Below, one piece after another: positions 8,524 to 16,289 of a stretch of 64,000 nt of DNA. Origin of the DNA: Bacillus sp. FJAT-27225 (GTDB taxonomy: Bacteria > Bacillota > Bacilli > Bacillales > Cytobacillaceae); assembly GCF_001685025.1 (NCBI RefSeq), contig NZ_MAYU01000025.1, positions 124,001 through 188,000 on the forward strand, in the 5' to 3' direction. The notes beneath the pieces were generated by a model, which worked only from the letters and a program-made list of their open reading frames with translations, did no database searches and was not told the origin of the DNA. Every line of letters begins with the position of its first letter. Position 1 is the first letter of the stretch. The translations under genes were made by a program, and so were the position numbers.

Positions 8524-9117
8524 ATGCAACACGCGGTAACATTCATGAATGAATACGGGTATCTGTTCCTTTTCTTTTCAATGGCTTTTGGAATGATTAT
8601 ATTGCCAATACCATTGGAAGCCCTTCTAGGCTACTCGGGCTATTTGACGTTTACTGGCGAGCTTCACTGGCTCATAACGATTACGTTTGCAACAGCTGGC
8701 ACATTTGCCGGAATGATCACGAATTATTGGATAGGTAAAAAACTTGGCCTTAAGTTTGTAACAAAATATGGACATTATATATATTTAAATGTATCTTCAT
8801 TGGAGAAAATCGCAAACTGGTTTGTAAAATACGGAAACAAATTATTAATTCTCGTTTTCTTTGTTCCTGGGGCGAGGCATGCCATTGGATTTTTTGCGGG
8901 CATCACCAAATTTCCGCCTAGAATCTATGTAGTTTGTACCGTTACCGGAGCGTTCATATGGTCATCGGCCTTCATTCTGGTCGGCAACCTTGCAGGGCCG
9001 GGATGGGAACTTTATAGCATTGAAATTAAGAAAATCCTGATATACAGCTGCATCGTCTTGTTGTTCCTGCTGGCAGCAGTCTACCTCGGGCGCAAGTTTA
9101 TTGACCTATTAAGATAA
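8524..9117 (+). CDS. DedA family membrane protein (SNARE-associated/VTT domain)
   Basis: A 197-residue DedA-family protein. It has the reentrant-loop patterns of the family: an N-terminal helix with FGMIILPIPLEALLGYSG, the region AGTFAGMITNYWIGKKLG, and VFFVPGARHAIGFFAGITK, where the Arg in PGAR-H is conserved. Three further hydrophobic helices follow. Members act as lipid flippases (undecaprenyl phosphate or phosphatidylethanolamine) or affect membrane potential. The ATG is preceded by AAGGGGGAAGGG. Two terminator-like hairpins follow it. Confidence 0.9.
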   Translation: MQHAVTFMNEYGYLFLFFSMAFGMIILPIPLEALLGYSGYLTFTGELHWLITITFATAGTFAGMITNYWIGKKLGLKFVTKYGHYIYLNVSSLEKIANWFVKYGNKLLILVFFVPGARHAIGFFAGITKFPPRIYVVCTVTGAFIWSSAFILVGNLAGPGWELYSIEIKKILIYSCIVLLFLLAAVYLGRKFIDLLR

Positions 9118-9188
9118 GGCTTCCGTTGATTCGGAGCCTTTTTATTTTTAAAAGGAGCTTCCGGCGAATCGGGAGCTTTTCTTTTTTT
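9118..9188 (+). terminator. Two successive terminators after the DedA gene
   Basis: The first hairpin is GGCTTCCG...CGGAGCC followed by TTTTTATTTTT. The second, about 12 bases later, is AGCTTCCG...CGGGAGCT followed by TTTTCTTTTTTT. The two share the TTCCG core and look like a duplicated terminator. Confidence 0.75.
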
Positions 9189-9355
9189 GAATGCTTCCGC
9201 CTATCAACTTTTTAGCTTCGGTCAATTTTTTAAAAAATCTCCTTCGATTTCAGAGTGCAGAACATTCCTAACGCCCCTAAGCTTCCGCATTTTAAAACAG
9301 CCTAGTTGTATGGTTAAATATAGAAATAGGAAGTATTTTGAAAGGAATGGTTTTT

Positions 9356-10153
9356 TTGGGAAAAAGGACGGTTTGGATTTGGACTATTGCTTCGGCCCTT
9401 TTTTTCGCGCTATGGTTTGGCGGCTTGGCATGGGCGGTTGCTGATTACTATGGAGGGGGAAATGGCGGCAGGGAAATGGCTAAACCGGAAGCAGAAGCCC
9501 CGGCTGCAAAACAGGACAAGGATGAGCTCAAGCTCGTTGCAATGGGAGACTCTCTCACAAGGGGCTCTGGTGATGCAGCTGGCAGGGGGTATGTCGGCTA
9601 TCTGATGGACAGCCTGAAAGAGCGATTGGATGAGGATGCCACGCTCGTTAATCTCGGTATAAACGGCCAGCGTTCCGCACAGCTAGCGGAGCAGGTGAAG
9701 CAGGCGGAAGTTCAGCGGCAGCTGTCGCAGGCGGATATCGTGCTGATTACAATTGGCGGAAACGATTTGTTCCGCAGTGGACAGGGGCTAGTTGATTTTG
9801 AGTCCAACAATAGTGGGAACATCCAAAAAGACTATCTTGCCAATGCCAGTACAATTCTTACACAAATAAGGTCTGTTAACAATGATGCGACGATTTTTTT
9901 AATCGGTCTTTATAATCCCTTCATTGAATTTGAGGAAGGCAAGGAAATGTCAGCGATCATCAGAGGCTGGAATTTTGCAACAGCAGAGCTAGCTACCGGA
10001 TTTGACAAGGTTGTTTTTGTGCCGACCTTTGACCTGTTTGAATTGAATGTAAACGATTATTTGTATACCGATAAATTCCACCCGAACACAGAGGGCTATA
10101 AATTGATAGCCGACCGGGTTTCGGCATTGGTGAAGTGGGAGGGGGAGGAATAA
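9356..10153 (+). CDS. SGNH/GDSL hydrolase, membrane-anchored (YpmR-like)
   Basis: An esterase/lipase of the SGNH fold, about 265 residues. The blocks are GDSLTRGSGD (nucleophile Ser), the Gly of NLGINGQ, GGND, and the Asp-His pair in YTDKFHPNTEGY. An N-terminal hydrophobic segment (WIWTIASALFFALWFGGLAW) anchors or exports it. The TTG at 9356 is preferred because AAAGGA lies 9 bases upstream; the TTG at 9338 and ATG at 9347 are alternatives. The stop overlaps the next start (TAATG), coupling it to an ABC exporter. A second copy of the family is at 24177-24905. Confidence 0.85.
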   Translation: MGKRTVWIWTIASALFFALWFGGLAWAVADYYGGGNGGREMAKPEAEAPAAKQDKDELKLVAMGDSLTRGSGDAAGRGYVGYLMDSLKERLDEDATLVNLGINGQRSAQLAEQVKQAEVQRQLSQADIVLITIGGNDLFRSGQGLVDFESNNSGNIQKDYLANASTILTQIRSVNNDATIFLIGLYNPFIEFEEGKEMSAIIRGWNFATAELATGFDKVVFVPTFDLFELNVNDYLYTDKFHPNTEGYKLIADRVSALVKWEGEE

Positions 10154-11064
10154 TGGGCAGTGTAACCCTTTCAGTCAAGGATTTGAAAAAAAGAATCGGC
10201 AAAAAGGAAATTATTAAGGGAATCTCGTTTGAACTCCGCCAGGGTGAGGTGTTCGGTTTCCTCGGCCCGAATGGGGCTGGCAAAACGACAACAATCCGTA
10301 TGCTTGTCGGGCTGATTAAGCCGACATCGGGATCAATCTCGGTTTGCGGCTACGACATTCAAAAAGATTTTTCTAAGGCGATGCGGAATATGGGCTGTAT
10401 AGTAGAGAACCCGGAGCTTTATCCATATCTGTCGGGCTACGATAATCTTGCCCATTTTGCGAGGATGATTGACGGAATTGGCTCGGAACGGATTGCTGAG
10501 GTAACAGAGCTAGTCGGTTTGAAAGAGCGGATAAATGACAAGGTGAAAACATATTCGCTTGGAATGCGCCAGCGGCTTGGCATTGCCCAGGCACTCCTCG
10601 GCAGCCCAAGCGTCCTGATTTTGGATGAACCAACCAATGGACTTGACCCGGCCGGTATACGCGAGATGAGGGAATTTATCCGCTTTCTGGCAGAGAAGGA
10701 AGGGTTAAGTGTGTTAGTCTCTAGCCATCTATTGAGTGAGATTCAGCTCCTCTGCGACCGTGTCGCCATCATTTCGAAGGGAACTGTTATTAAAACAGAT
10801 TCGGTAGAGAAGCTGCTCGGAAACCGTGAAAGAATTGTTTGGAAGCTTTCACCTCTTGAGGAAGGCAAACACATTCTCGGCGGCTTGACTACTATTGAGG
10901 TCCGCGGTGACGGGACAATTTTAACCGAATACAGCCCGGAAAAAGCGGCGGACTGGAACCGAAAACTTGTCCAGTCTGGCGTCGAGGTTTCGGAAATGAA
11001 CAGGAAAATGCCGGTGCTCGAAGACCTGTTCCTGGAGCTGACAGGGGGTGACACGATTGACTAA
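10153..11064 (+). CDS. ABC transporter ATP-binding protein (BcrA/YxlF-like)
   Basis: A 303-residue ATPase subunit of an ABC-2-type exporter. The motifs are Walker A GPNGAGKTTT, signature LGMRQRLGIAQALL, Walker B VLILDEPTNGLDPAG, and H-loop SSHLL. Start at 10153 overlaps the SGNH stop, with GGAGGGGGAGGAA as a strong ribosome site. The C-terminal extension is typical of peptide-antibiotic or lipid exporters. It overlaps the permease gene that follows. The substrate is not predictable; resistance to a membrane-active compound is a guess from family habits. Confidence 0.93.
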   Translation: MGSVTLSVKDLKKRIGKKEIIKGISFELRQGEVFGFLGPNGAGKTTTIRMLVGLIKPTSGSISVCGYDIQKDFSKAMRNMGCIVENPELYPYLSGYDNLAHFARMIDGIGSERIAEVTELVGLKERINDKVKTYSLGMRQRLGIAQALLGSPSVLILDEPTNGLDPAGIREMREFIRFLAEKEGLSVLVSSHLLSEIQLLCDRVAIISKGTVIKTDSVEKLLGNRERIVWKLSPLEEGKHILGGLTTIEVRGDGTILTEYSPEKAADWNRKLVQSGVEVSEMNRKMPVLEDLFLELTGGDTID

Positions 11065-12037
11065 ACTTGTCTATAACGAGATGCTCAAGCTTCTGGCAAA
11101 GAGAAGGCTGCTTATTATTGCGGCTATCATTGCAATCCTTGTAGCAATGTTCACTTATGCACAGATGAAGGAGGTTGAGACCCAGCGGAAACGGATGGGG
11201 ACAACCGACTGGAAAACAATTCTCCAGCAGCAAATTATTGATACGCAAAACCGCCTGTCATCAAACCGGATCAGTGATGAGTGGAAAAACGAGCTGCAAA
11301 TCAGGCTCCAGCAGCAGCAATATTACCTCGACCACAACATCAATCCCTCTGAGCCTGGGGCACCGACCTTTATGCGGATGTTCATTGAAAACTCAATTGA
11401 CTTGTTCCTGCCGTTGATGGTGATGGTCATCGCAAGCGACCTTGTATCCTCGGAACATAGCCAGGGCTCAATCAAACTATTGTTGACTCGGCCCGTCCGG
11501 CGATGGCGGGTATTGTTGAGTAAATACATTACTTTATGTTTATCTGTTTCAGTCATTGTTGGTTTTATGGGGATTCTCTCGTATGGGATATCCGGTTTAG
11601 TATTCGGTTTTAAAGGCTGGACTGCTCCGGTCCTGACCGGTTTCACAGCTTCAGGCTCGACATTGGATACTTCCGGGGTCAGGCTTGTTGACCAGTGGCA
11701 GTATTTGTTGATGGAATTTGGCCTTGTCTGGTTCGTGGCGATCGTTGTTGGAACGCTATCTTTCATGCTGTCCGTACTAATCAGGAGTACCGCAGCCGGA
11801 ATGGGAATCATGCTGGCGGCACTAATTTCGGGTGCCATTTTAAGCAATATGGTATCTTCGTGGGAATCGGCCAAATATTTCTTTATGGTCAATCTGCGCC
11901 TGACAGATTATATGAATGGGACAGCTCCTCCTATTGAAGGCATGACTTTGTCATTCTCGCTTGCCGTATTGCTTGCCTGGTGGGCAGCAGCTATGTTTGT
12001 ATCGTTCTATGTATTCATGAATAAAGATGTGTACTAA
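11057..12037 (+). CDS. ABC-2 type transporter permease
   Basis: A membrane subunit of about 326 residues, partner of the upstream ATPase. One N-terminal helix (about 13-33) is followed by a long extracytoplasmic Gln/Arg-rich loop (about 35-105). Further helices include FLPLMVMVIASDLVSSEHSQ, whose DLVSSEHSQGSIKLLLTRPV stretch is typical of ABC-2 permeases. The TTG at 11057 has AGGGGG 8 bases upstream; the GTG at 11048 would add three residues but overlaps that site. The gene overlaps the ATPase end by 8 bases. Confidence 0.88.
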   Translation: MTKLVYNEMLKLLAKRRLLIIAAIIAILVAMFTYAQMKEVETQRKRMGTTDWKTILQQQIIDTQNRLSSNRISDEWKNELQIRLQQQQYYLDHNINPSEPGAPTFMRMFIENSIDLFLPLMVMVIASDLVSSEHSQGSIKLLLTRPVRRWRVLLSKYITLCLSVSVIVGFMGILSYGISGLVFGFKGWTAPVLTGFTASGSTLDTSGVRLVDQWQYLLMEFGLVWFVAIVVGTLSFMLSVLIRSTAAGMGIMLAALISGAILSNMVSSWESAKYFFMVNLRLTDYMNGTAPPIEGMTLSFSLAVLLAWWAAAMFVSFYVFMNKDVY

Positions 12038-12084
12038 TTTTACTTAGTTCAGGTTTATCCTTCCAAAAATGAGGAAAGATAAAG

Positions 12085-12175
12085 TGAATCTTCCATCAGT
12101 GGCGGTTTTCTTCTGATGGTTAGATGAACCAATCGGGACTCTAGGGAAAGCAGCCGACAAAGGAGGCGTACTGAC
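12085..12175 (+). other. Structured leader-like element upstream of azoR
   Basis: CCATCAG and CTGATGG form a 7-bp stem with a 13-base loop (about 12094-12120). A Gly/Cys-free, non-coding stretch follows with TTAGATGAACCAATCGGG and GGGAAAGCAGCCGACAAAGG. No reading frame fits. It resembles dispersed leader-like sequences I associate with Bacillaceae intergenic regions, but I cannot name an RNA family. Confidence 0.35.
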
Positions 12176-12226
12176 CATTGAGTCGGGTTAAACAAGTCGA
12201 ACATATTGGAAGGGTAGGATTAGTAC

Positions 12227-12862
12227 ATGGCACAAGTTTTATACATCACCGCACATCCGCATGACGATACTGTATCTTATAGTATGGCGGTCGGAAAAGC
12301 ATTCGTTGAAGCATACAGGGAGGCAAACCCAAACGATGAGGTAATTTATCTGGACTTGTATAAAGAGGATATCCCGCAAATTGATGTTGACGTGTTCAGT
12401 GGCTGGGGAAAGCTCCGTTCAGGTTCTTCATTTGACCAATTGTCGGACGAGGAAAAGCGGAAAGTTACAAGGCTCGGTGAATTAGTTGACCAGTTTGTAG
12501 CATCTGACAAATATGTCTTTGTCACTCCTCTTTGGAACTTTTCTTTCCCGCCAGTCATGAAGGCATATATTGATTCTATATGTGTAGCAGGAAAAACCTT
12601 CAAATACACCGAGCAAGGACCGGTTGGACTGCTTGGCGAAAAAAAAGCTTTACATATTCAGGCAAGAGGCGGAATCTATACCGAGGGACCTGCCGCAGCA
12701 TTGGAAATGGGCCACCGCTACCTCAGCGTTGTTATGCAGTTTTTTGGAATAAAAGATTTTGACGGATTATTCGTCGAAGGCCATAACCAGTATCCTGACA
12801 GAGCAGAAGAAATCAAACAGGATGCCATCAATCGCGCTAAGAGCCTTGCCAAGGAATTTTAA
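12227..12862 (+). CDS. azoR: FMN-dependent NADH-azoreductase
   Basis: A 211-residue flavodoxin-fold enzyme that reduces azo dyes and quinones with NADH. It starts [20 protein letters not shown], the usual phosphate-binding region of FMN azoreductases. The flavin-site block is [20 protein letters not shown], with later [22 protein letters not shown], both characteristic of the family. It is a cytoplasmic homodimer. The gene is monocistronic, with GGAAGGG upstream of the ATG and a terminator after it. In Bacillus such genes respond to thiol or quinone stress. Confidence 0.93.
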   Translation: MAQVLYITAHPHDDTVSYSMAVGKAFVEAYREANPNDEVIYLDLYKEDIPQIDVDVFSGWGKLRSGSSFDQLSDEEKRKVTRLGELVDQFVASDKYVFVTPLWNFSFPPVMKAYIDSICVAGKTFKYTEQGPVGLLGEKKALHIQARGGIYTEGPAAALEMGHRYLSVVMQFFGIKDFDGLFVEGHNQYPDRAEEIKQDAINRAKSLAKEF

Positions 12863-12903
12863 CTATCGCTTCATGCAAAATACCAACCATAGAGATTTCA
12901 GAT

Positions 12904-12956
12904 AAGGCTATCCCAATTCGGCTGCAGGGAGCAGTTAGGAGGGGATGGCCTTTTAT
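12904..12956 (+). terminator. Terminator after azoR
   Basis: AAGGCTATCCC and GGGATGGCCTT pair around a 27-base interior that can itself fold (CTGCAGGGAGCAG). TTTTATT follows. Confidence 0.6.
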
Positions 12957-13039
12957 TGATTAGGTCATCGGCATGCTGATCCGTGATTACTGGCGACATC
13001 CTGCTAGTGGAGAAATTAACCAAAACGCCCGGGCTCGTG

Positions 13040-13048
13040 TGGTATAAT
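13040..13048 (+). promoter_or_regulatory. Extended -10 promoter of the Csm6-like operon
   Basis: TGGTATAAT is a consensus extended -10 (TGn plus TATAAT) about 34 bases upstream of the first start codon. No good -35 is visible at 17 bases, which fits an extended -10 promoter. Basal expression by the main sigma factor is expected. Confidence 0.55.
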
Positions 13049-13081
13049 TTTTAAAAAAGAATTACAGCGGGAGTGGAAGGA

Positions 13082-14389
13082 TTGGCTACAGAATTACAAC
13101 TCGTTCCGCAATTGGTGCTCGACGGGACGATTATGAGGCAAGACGGCCGCAATAGTGGCGTGGTTTGGATGTTTAATAGAGAAAAAATAACCAATTTGGC
13201 TGTGAAGGCAGGAGAGTGCCTTTCCCTGCTTGGGCAGGAAACGGGCACTCTGGTTGTTTGGCAGGAAATACATAACGGATTTACACCAAATGAAATATAC
13301 CAGATCCACCAGGAGCTTGAACAGGAGATTCAGAGCCTGCTTCCAGAAGGATGGGAAGTTGAAGCAGTCACACCGAAGGCAAACAAAAATGGAGGAGACC
13401 AATCTGAGGTAAGCAGGATAGTACATTTGATTTCCAAGCGATACCCGTTTGGAATTTTTGCACAACTGACAGGTATGGGACATGGAAGACTATTCGATCT
13501 TGTATTCCAGGAAGGAATCAGGCTGTTTGAAAACCGCTATGCTGCTGTCTATTTTAAAAACGGACAAGCTTTCGTAGAGCAGGCTGTCATTGTTCCGCAA
13601 GGTTCAGACTGGCTAAGTGAATTTCAATCATTTATTCTCGATTATGATTATATGGCTGCATACGAGCTTCTTGATGAGCTGGAGGAATCAGCTGTCAAAC
13701 TTTCGGTTTCCAGCATGTTAAAGCTGATGATTCATCGGATGAATTTTAATTTTGAAGATGCGCGCCTTGCTTTGATGGATGCTGGTCCACTTGCCGGCGA
13801 GGGTGAAGTATTGATTAAGACAAAAGAAATTCTTGGACGGCTGCTTTCAGACGACCCGGAAGAGCGTGATTTGGAGAGGATACTGGAACTGTATCGCCAC
13901 CTTGATGTCTATCTGGAACTTGATGATATGGTTTCATTCCTTATTCGTTTTTACCGGGCGCGTGAGGCTATCCTTCATTATTTAATTGAATATAAGCAGA
14001 AGGCAGGATTCCCTCATAAAAAGGGTGCGTATTCTTCCATATATCAAGTAATTGAGAAAATGGAGGAAATGTACACAAAGCGGGAAATCGATAGCCATTA
14101 TGGAACGTATTTTTACTTAAAAAGCCTGAATGTTGCGAAGCTTCTGCAGGGACGGAATCAGAGCTTTATCGGGCATGGCAGGAGTGGCATTGACAATGAT
14201 GTTGCCTGGCAGTCATATTTTGGGACATCCAGGACGACTATTTCACGCGCCAAAAAGAGATTTATAATCGATTCCAGTTTAATGTTAAGGGAATTAGGAT
14301 TGGAAATGGATGAGAATATTGAAGAAATCAATAAGGCGCTGTTAGCAATGAGCCAAAGGTTGGCCTGGAAGGATGCGGTGGCCCGATGA
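13082..14389 (+). CDS. Csm6-like HEPN ribonuclease, first of a pair
   Basis: About 435 residues. Csm6 proteins are RNases with an N-terminal CARF domain that senses cyclic oligoadenylate and a C-terminal HEPN nuclease. The C-terminal block GRNQSFIGHGRSGI carries the HEPN R-x6-H motif (about R358, H365) and resembles the RNxSILAHG form of Csm6-like Cas proteins. The N-terminal half has an alpha/beta pattern, with FAQLTGMGHGRLFDLVFQEG near residue 132-150 at the place of the CARF ligand loop. LDYDYMAAYELLDE resembles the Csm6 linker. The TTG at 13082 has GCGGGAG 8 bases upstream; the GTG at 13073 is possible. It overlaps the next gene by ATGA. The assignment rests on motif and architecture only. 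Confidence 0.6.
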   Translation: MATELQLVPQLVLDGTIMRQDGRNSGVVWMFNREKITNLAVKAGECLSLLGQETGTLVVWQEIHNGFTPNEIYQIHQELEQEIQSLLPEGWEVEAVTPKANKNGGDQSEVSRIVHLISKRYPFGIFAQLTGMGHGRLFDLVFQEGIRLFENRYAAVYFKNGQAFVEQAVIVPQGSDWLSEFQSFILDYDYMAAYELLDELEESAVKLSVSSMLKLMIHRMNFNFEDARLALMDAGPLAGEGEVLIKTKEILGRLLSDDPEERDLERILELYRHLDVYLELDDMVSFLIRFYRAREAILHYLIEYKQKAGFPHKKGAYSSIYQVIEKMEEMYTKREIDSHYGTYFYLKSLNVAKLLQGRNQSFIGHGRSGIDNDVAWQSYFGTSRTTISRAKKRFIIDSSLMLRELGLEMDENIEEINKALLAMSQRLAWKDAVAR

Positions 14390-15609
14390 CAAACATGCAT
14401 ATCGTCTTAAAAGACAACTTGAAGCAACGCCATTTTTCCACTATGAAAGACACAGAAACATGGATTCTCTATTCCGGTGAAGCTGATGGGACAGGGAAAA
14501 CAAGCATCCCCATTCCATTTGAATCAATTGAAGAAGAACGAAACTGGGCTGAACAATTTGCGGCATCGATTAAAAATCGATATGAATCGATTGCAATCTT
14601 TACGATTGATTTTTCCGACCAGGCCTTTGCCCATATGCTCGCCTTAAAAGTGATGCAGAGATTCCCATCGAAAACCAAATTAAATCCTATAATTTTTAAT
14701 AAAAATGACGGAATGCCATCGAAAGATCTAAATGTATTTCACCATTTGCATCAGCTTCTTCAATCAGGGAACTACAGAGCCGCAGGGAAGCTGGCAACGG
14801 GAAGATTTAAAAACCGAAAAATCACCCAGATGCTCGAACTGGCCCAGGGGTTGCGGCAATTCGATTTTACCTTGAATGGGTTGAAGACGGAAAGCTATTG
14901 GACAAATCTTACTGAAACTCTCGAACATATTGACCCCGAAGAAGCGGCCAGCGAAATAGCTTTCATTGTGGAATTCAGGAAAGTTCAAAGAAAGGATCAG
15001 CGTGCGTTTATTACCTACTTGTTCAACTATGCGGAGCTGCTTTATAAGGATAATAACTTAGTCGATTTTGTTGTCCTGTATTACCGGCTCGCAGAGGAAA
15101 CCCTCCTTTATGCGCTCGGCTGGGATATTAATTGGGCAATTTATGATGACCAAAAGCAATTTCAAATCCGGAGGGATGCTGAATACTTTCTTAGAATTCC
15201 CGCCAATGAGAGGCTAACCAAGCATTATCACCGCTATTTGAAGGTGCTCGAACAGGAAATTTACCGGTTAAACGGCCGTCCTGGCGTGATTATTCGCCCG
15301 GGTGGTTCAGTCGGCCTTGATAAGCTTTCGGGCAGAGATGAGTATTTTGCAATGTTGTATTTATTCTTTAAAGAACCGTCCTTTAGCAAATTCCTTGACC
15401 TTCGCCATCAGGGCGTTAGCGGACACGGGTTTGCAGACTTTAACAAAGCCGATTTTGAAGAGATGCTTGGCGGTGCCCCGCTTGAAAAAATAGCACCACT
15501 TCTTGGGAAGCTTGGCTTAAGGCCCGATTACTCGATTTTCGGATTAATTTCCAAGGCTGCACTTGCTCTTGCAGCCGAAGAAGTACAAAAGCAAGTTCCG
15601 CTTTCATAA
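14386..15609 (+). CDS. Csm6-like HEPN ribonuclease, second of a pair
   Basis: 407 residues, translationally coupled to the previous gene by an ATGA overlap. Near the C-terminus LDLRHQGVSGHGFADF gives a HEPN R-x6-H motif (R340, H347), and an acidic stretch NKADFEEMLGG follows as in Csm6. The middle part (LHQLLQSGNYRAAGKLATG) is the counterpart of the linker in the first protein. The N-terminal 120 residues are alpha/beta (IAIFTIDFSDQAFAHMLALK), a probable degenerate CARF domain without a clear ligand loop. Streptococcus thermophilus has a comparable adjacent csm6/csm6' pair, but inside a type III-A locus. Here no cas genes or repeats are within reach. Confidence 0.6.
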   Translation: MTNMHIVLKDNLKQRHFSTMKDTETWILYSGEADGTGKTSIPIPFESIEEERNWAEQFAASIKNRYESIAIFTIDFSDQAFAHMLALKVMQRFPSKTKLNPIIFNKNDGMPSKDLNVFHHLHQLLQSGNYRAAGKLATGRFKNRKITQMLELAQGLRQFDFTLNGLKTESYWTNLTETLEHIDPEEAASEIAFIVEFRKVQRKDQRAFITYLFNYAELLYKDNNLVDFVVLYYRLAEETLLYALGWDINWAIYDDQKQFQIRRDAEYFLRIPANERLTKHYHRYLKVLEQEIYRLNGRPGVIIRPGGSVGLDKLSGRDEYFAMLYLFFKEPSFSKFLDLRHQGVSGHGFADFNKADFEEMLGGAPLEKIAPLLGKLGLRPDYSIFGLISKAALALAAEEVQKQVPLS

Positions 15610-15624
15610 CTTAATAGGATATGT

Positions 15625-15660
15625 TGTGCAGTCCAGCCGAAGTGGGCTGCACATTTTTTT
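15625..15660 (+). terminator. Terminator of the Csm6-like operon
   Basis: TGTGCAGTCC and GGGCTGCACA form a 10-bp stem with one wobble and a 9-base loop, followed by seven T. Confidence 0.9.
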
Positions 15661-15663
15661 CTG

Positions 15664-15723
15664 AAAATGCGAACGGTGCCAGGCACGCCCCGGTTTTTCT
15701 TGATACACAAGAAATATTTCACA
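15664..15723 (+). repeat. 60-bp dispersed repeat, copy 1
   Basis: Starts AAAATGCGAAC, contains the palindrome GTGCCAGGCAC and CCCCGGTTTTTCTTG, and ends ATTTCACA. A second copy in the same orientation lies at 18767-18826 with about 85 percent identity by eye. GTGCCAGGCAC palindromes are common in Bacillaceae intergenic DNA. The two copies bracket the sigma/anti-sigma/HD/VOC block. Confidence 0.85.
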
Positions 15724-15754
15724 ACTAGAGTTCTGAAAAAATAGTAATTTTGAA

Positions 15755-15780
15755 TGTAACCTTTTCGAATCTATATTGTC
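15755..15780 (+). promoter_or_regulatory. Candidate ECF-type promoter of the sigma factor operon
   Basis: TGTAAC (15755-15760) and TGTC (15777-15780) are 16 bases apart, close to the TGaAAC-N16-CGTC pattern of ECF sigma factors, and CTTTT follows the -35. ECF operons are usually autoregulated, so this is the likely self-activated promoter. Confidence 0.5.
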
Positions 15781-15805
15781 AGTAGGGGTGAGAGGGGAGA
15801 ACGGA

Positions 15806-16288
15806 ATGGCTGATCCGCTGGAAGAGCTCTATGAACAATACAAAAAGCCGGTATACAATTTCCTTTGCGCGATGTGCCGTAACCGTTCAGTCGCCGAAGA
15901 GTTGACCCACGATACCTTCATTAAGGCGTTCAAGGGTTTAAAGAGTTATCGAGGGGAGGCCTCACTTAAAACATGGCTGTTCAGGATTGCCCGGAATACA
16001 TATTTAAACAATGTGAAAAAAGCTTCCACAAGATACGAGCTGTCATTTGCAGATCCTGAACGTGAAGCCGCAGGCAGCTATGAAAATGCCGATGTCCAAA
16101 TGGCGGTTACGGAAACGCTCCTCCAGCTGTCTGAGCAGGAAAGAACACTTCTGACACTCCGTTCTCACGGATTTTCGATAGCCGAGATGGCTGTGGTACT
16201 TGGCCTGACAGAAGGGAACATCAAAGTCGGCCTTCATCGGGCCAAAAAGAAATTCAGAAAGCTTTATTTTGATGGGGAGGTGACGTAA
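15806..16288 (+). CDS. ECF RNA polymerase sigma factor
   Basis: A 160-residue group IV sigma factor. Region 2 (about 5-75) includes YNFLCAMCRNRSVAEELTHDTFIKAF and SLKTWLFRIARNTYLN. Region 4 (about 105-155) has LSEQERTLLTLRSHGFSIAEMA followed by the helix-turn-helix GLTEGNIKVGLHRAKKKFRK. The ATG at 15806 follows AGGGGAGAACGGA. The next gene, separated by one base, is a membrane anti-sigma factor. The pair should respond to an envelope or external signal; the regulon is unknown. Confidence 0.93.
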   Translation: MADPLEELYEQYKKPVYNFLCAMCRNRSVAEELTHDTFIKAFKGLKSYRGEASLKTWLFRIARNTYLNNVKKASTRYELSFADPEREAAGSYENADVQMAVTETLLQLSEQERTLLTLRSHGFSIAEMAVVLGLTEGNIKVGLHRAKKKFRKLYFDGEVT

Positions 16289-16289
16289 A

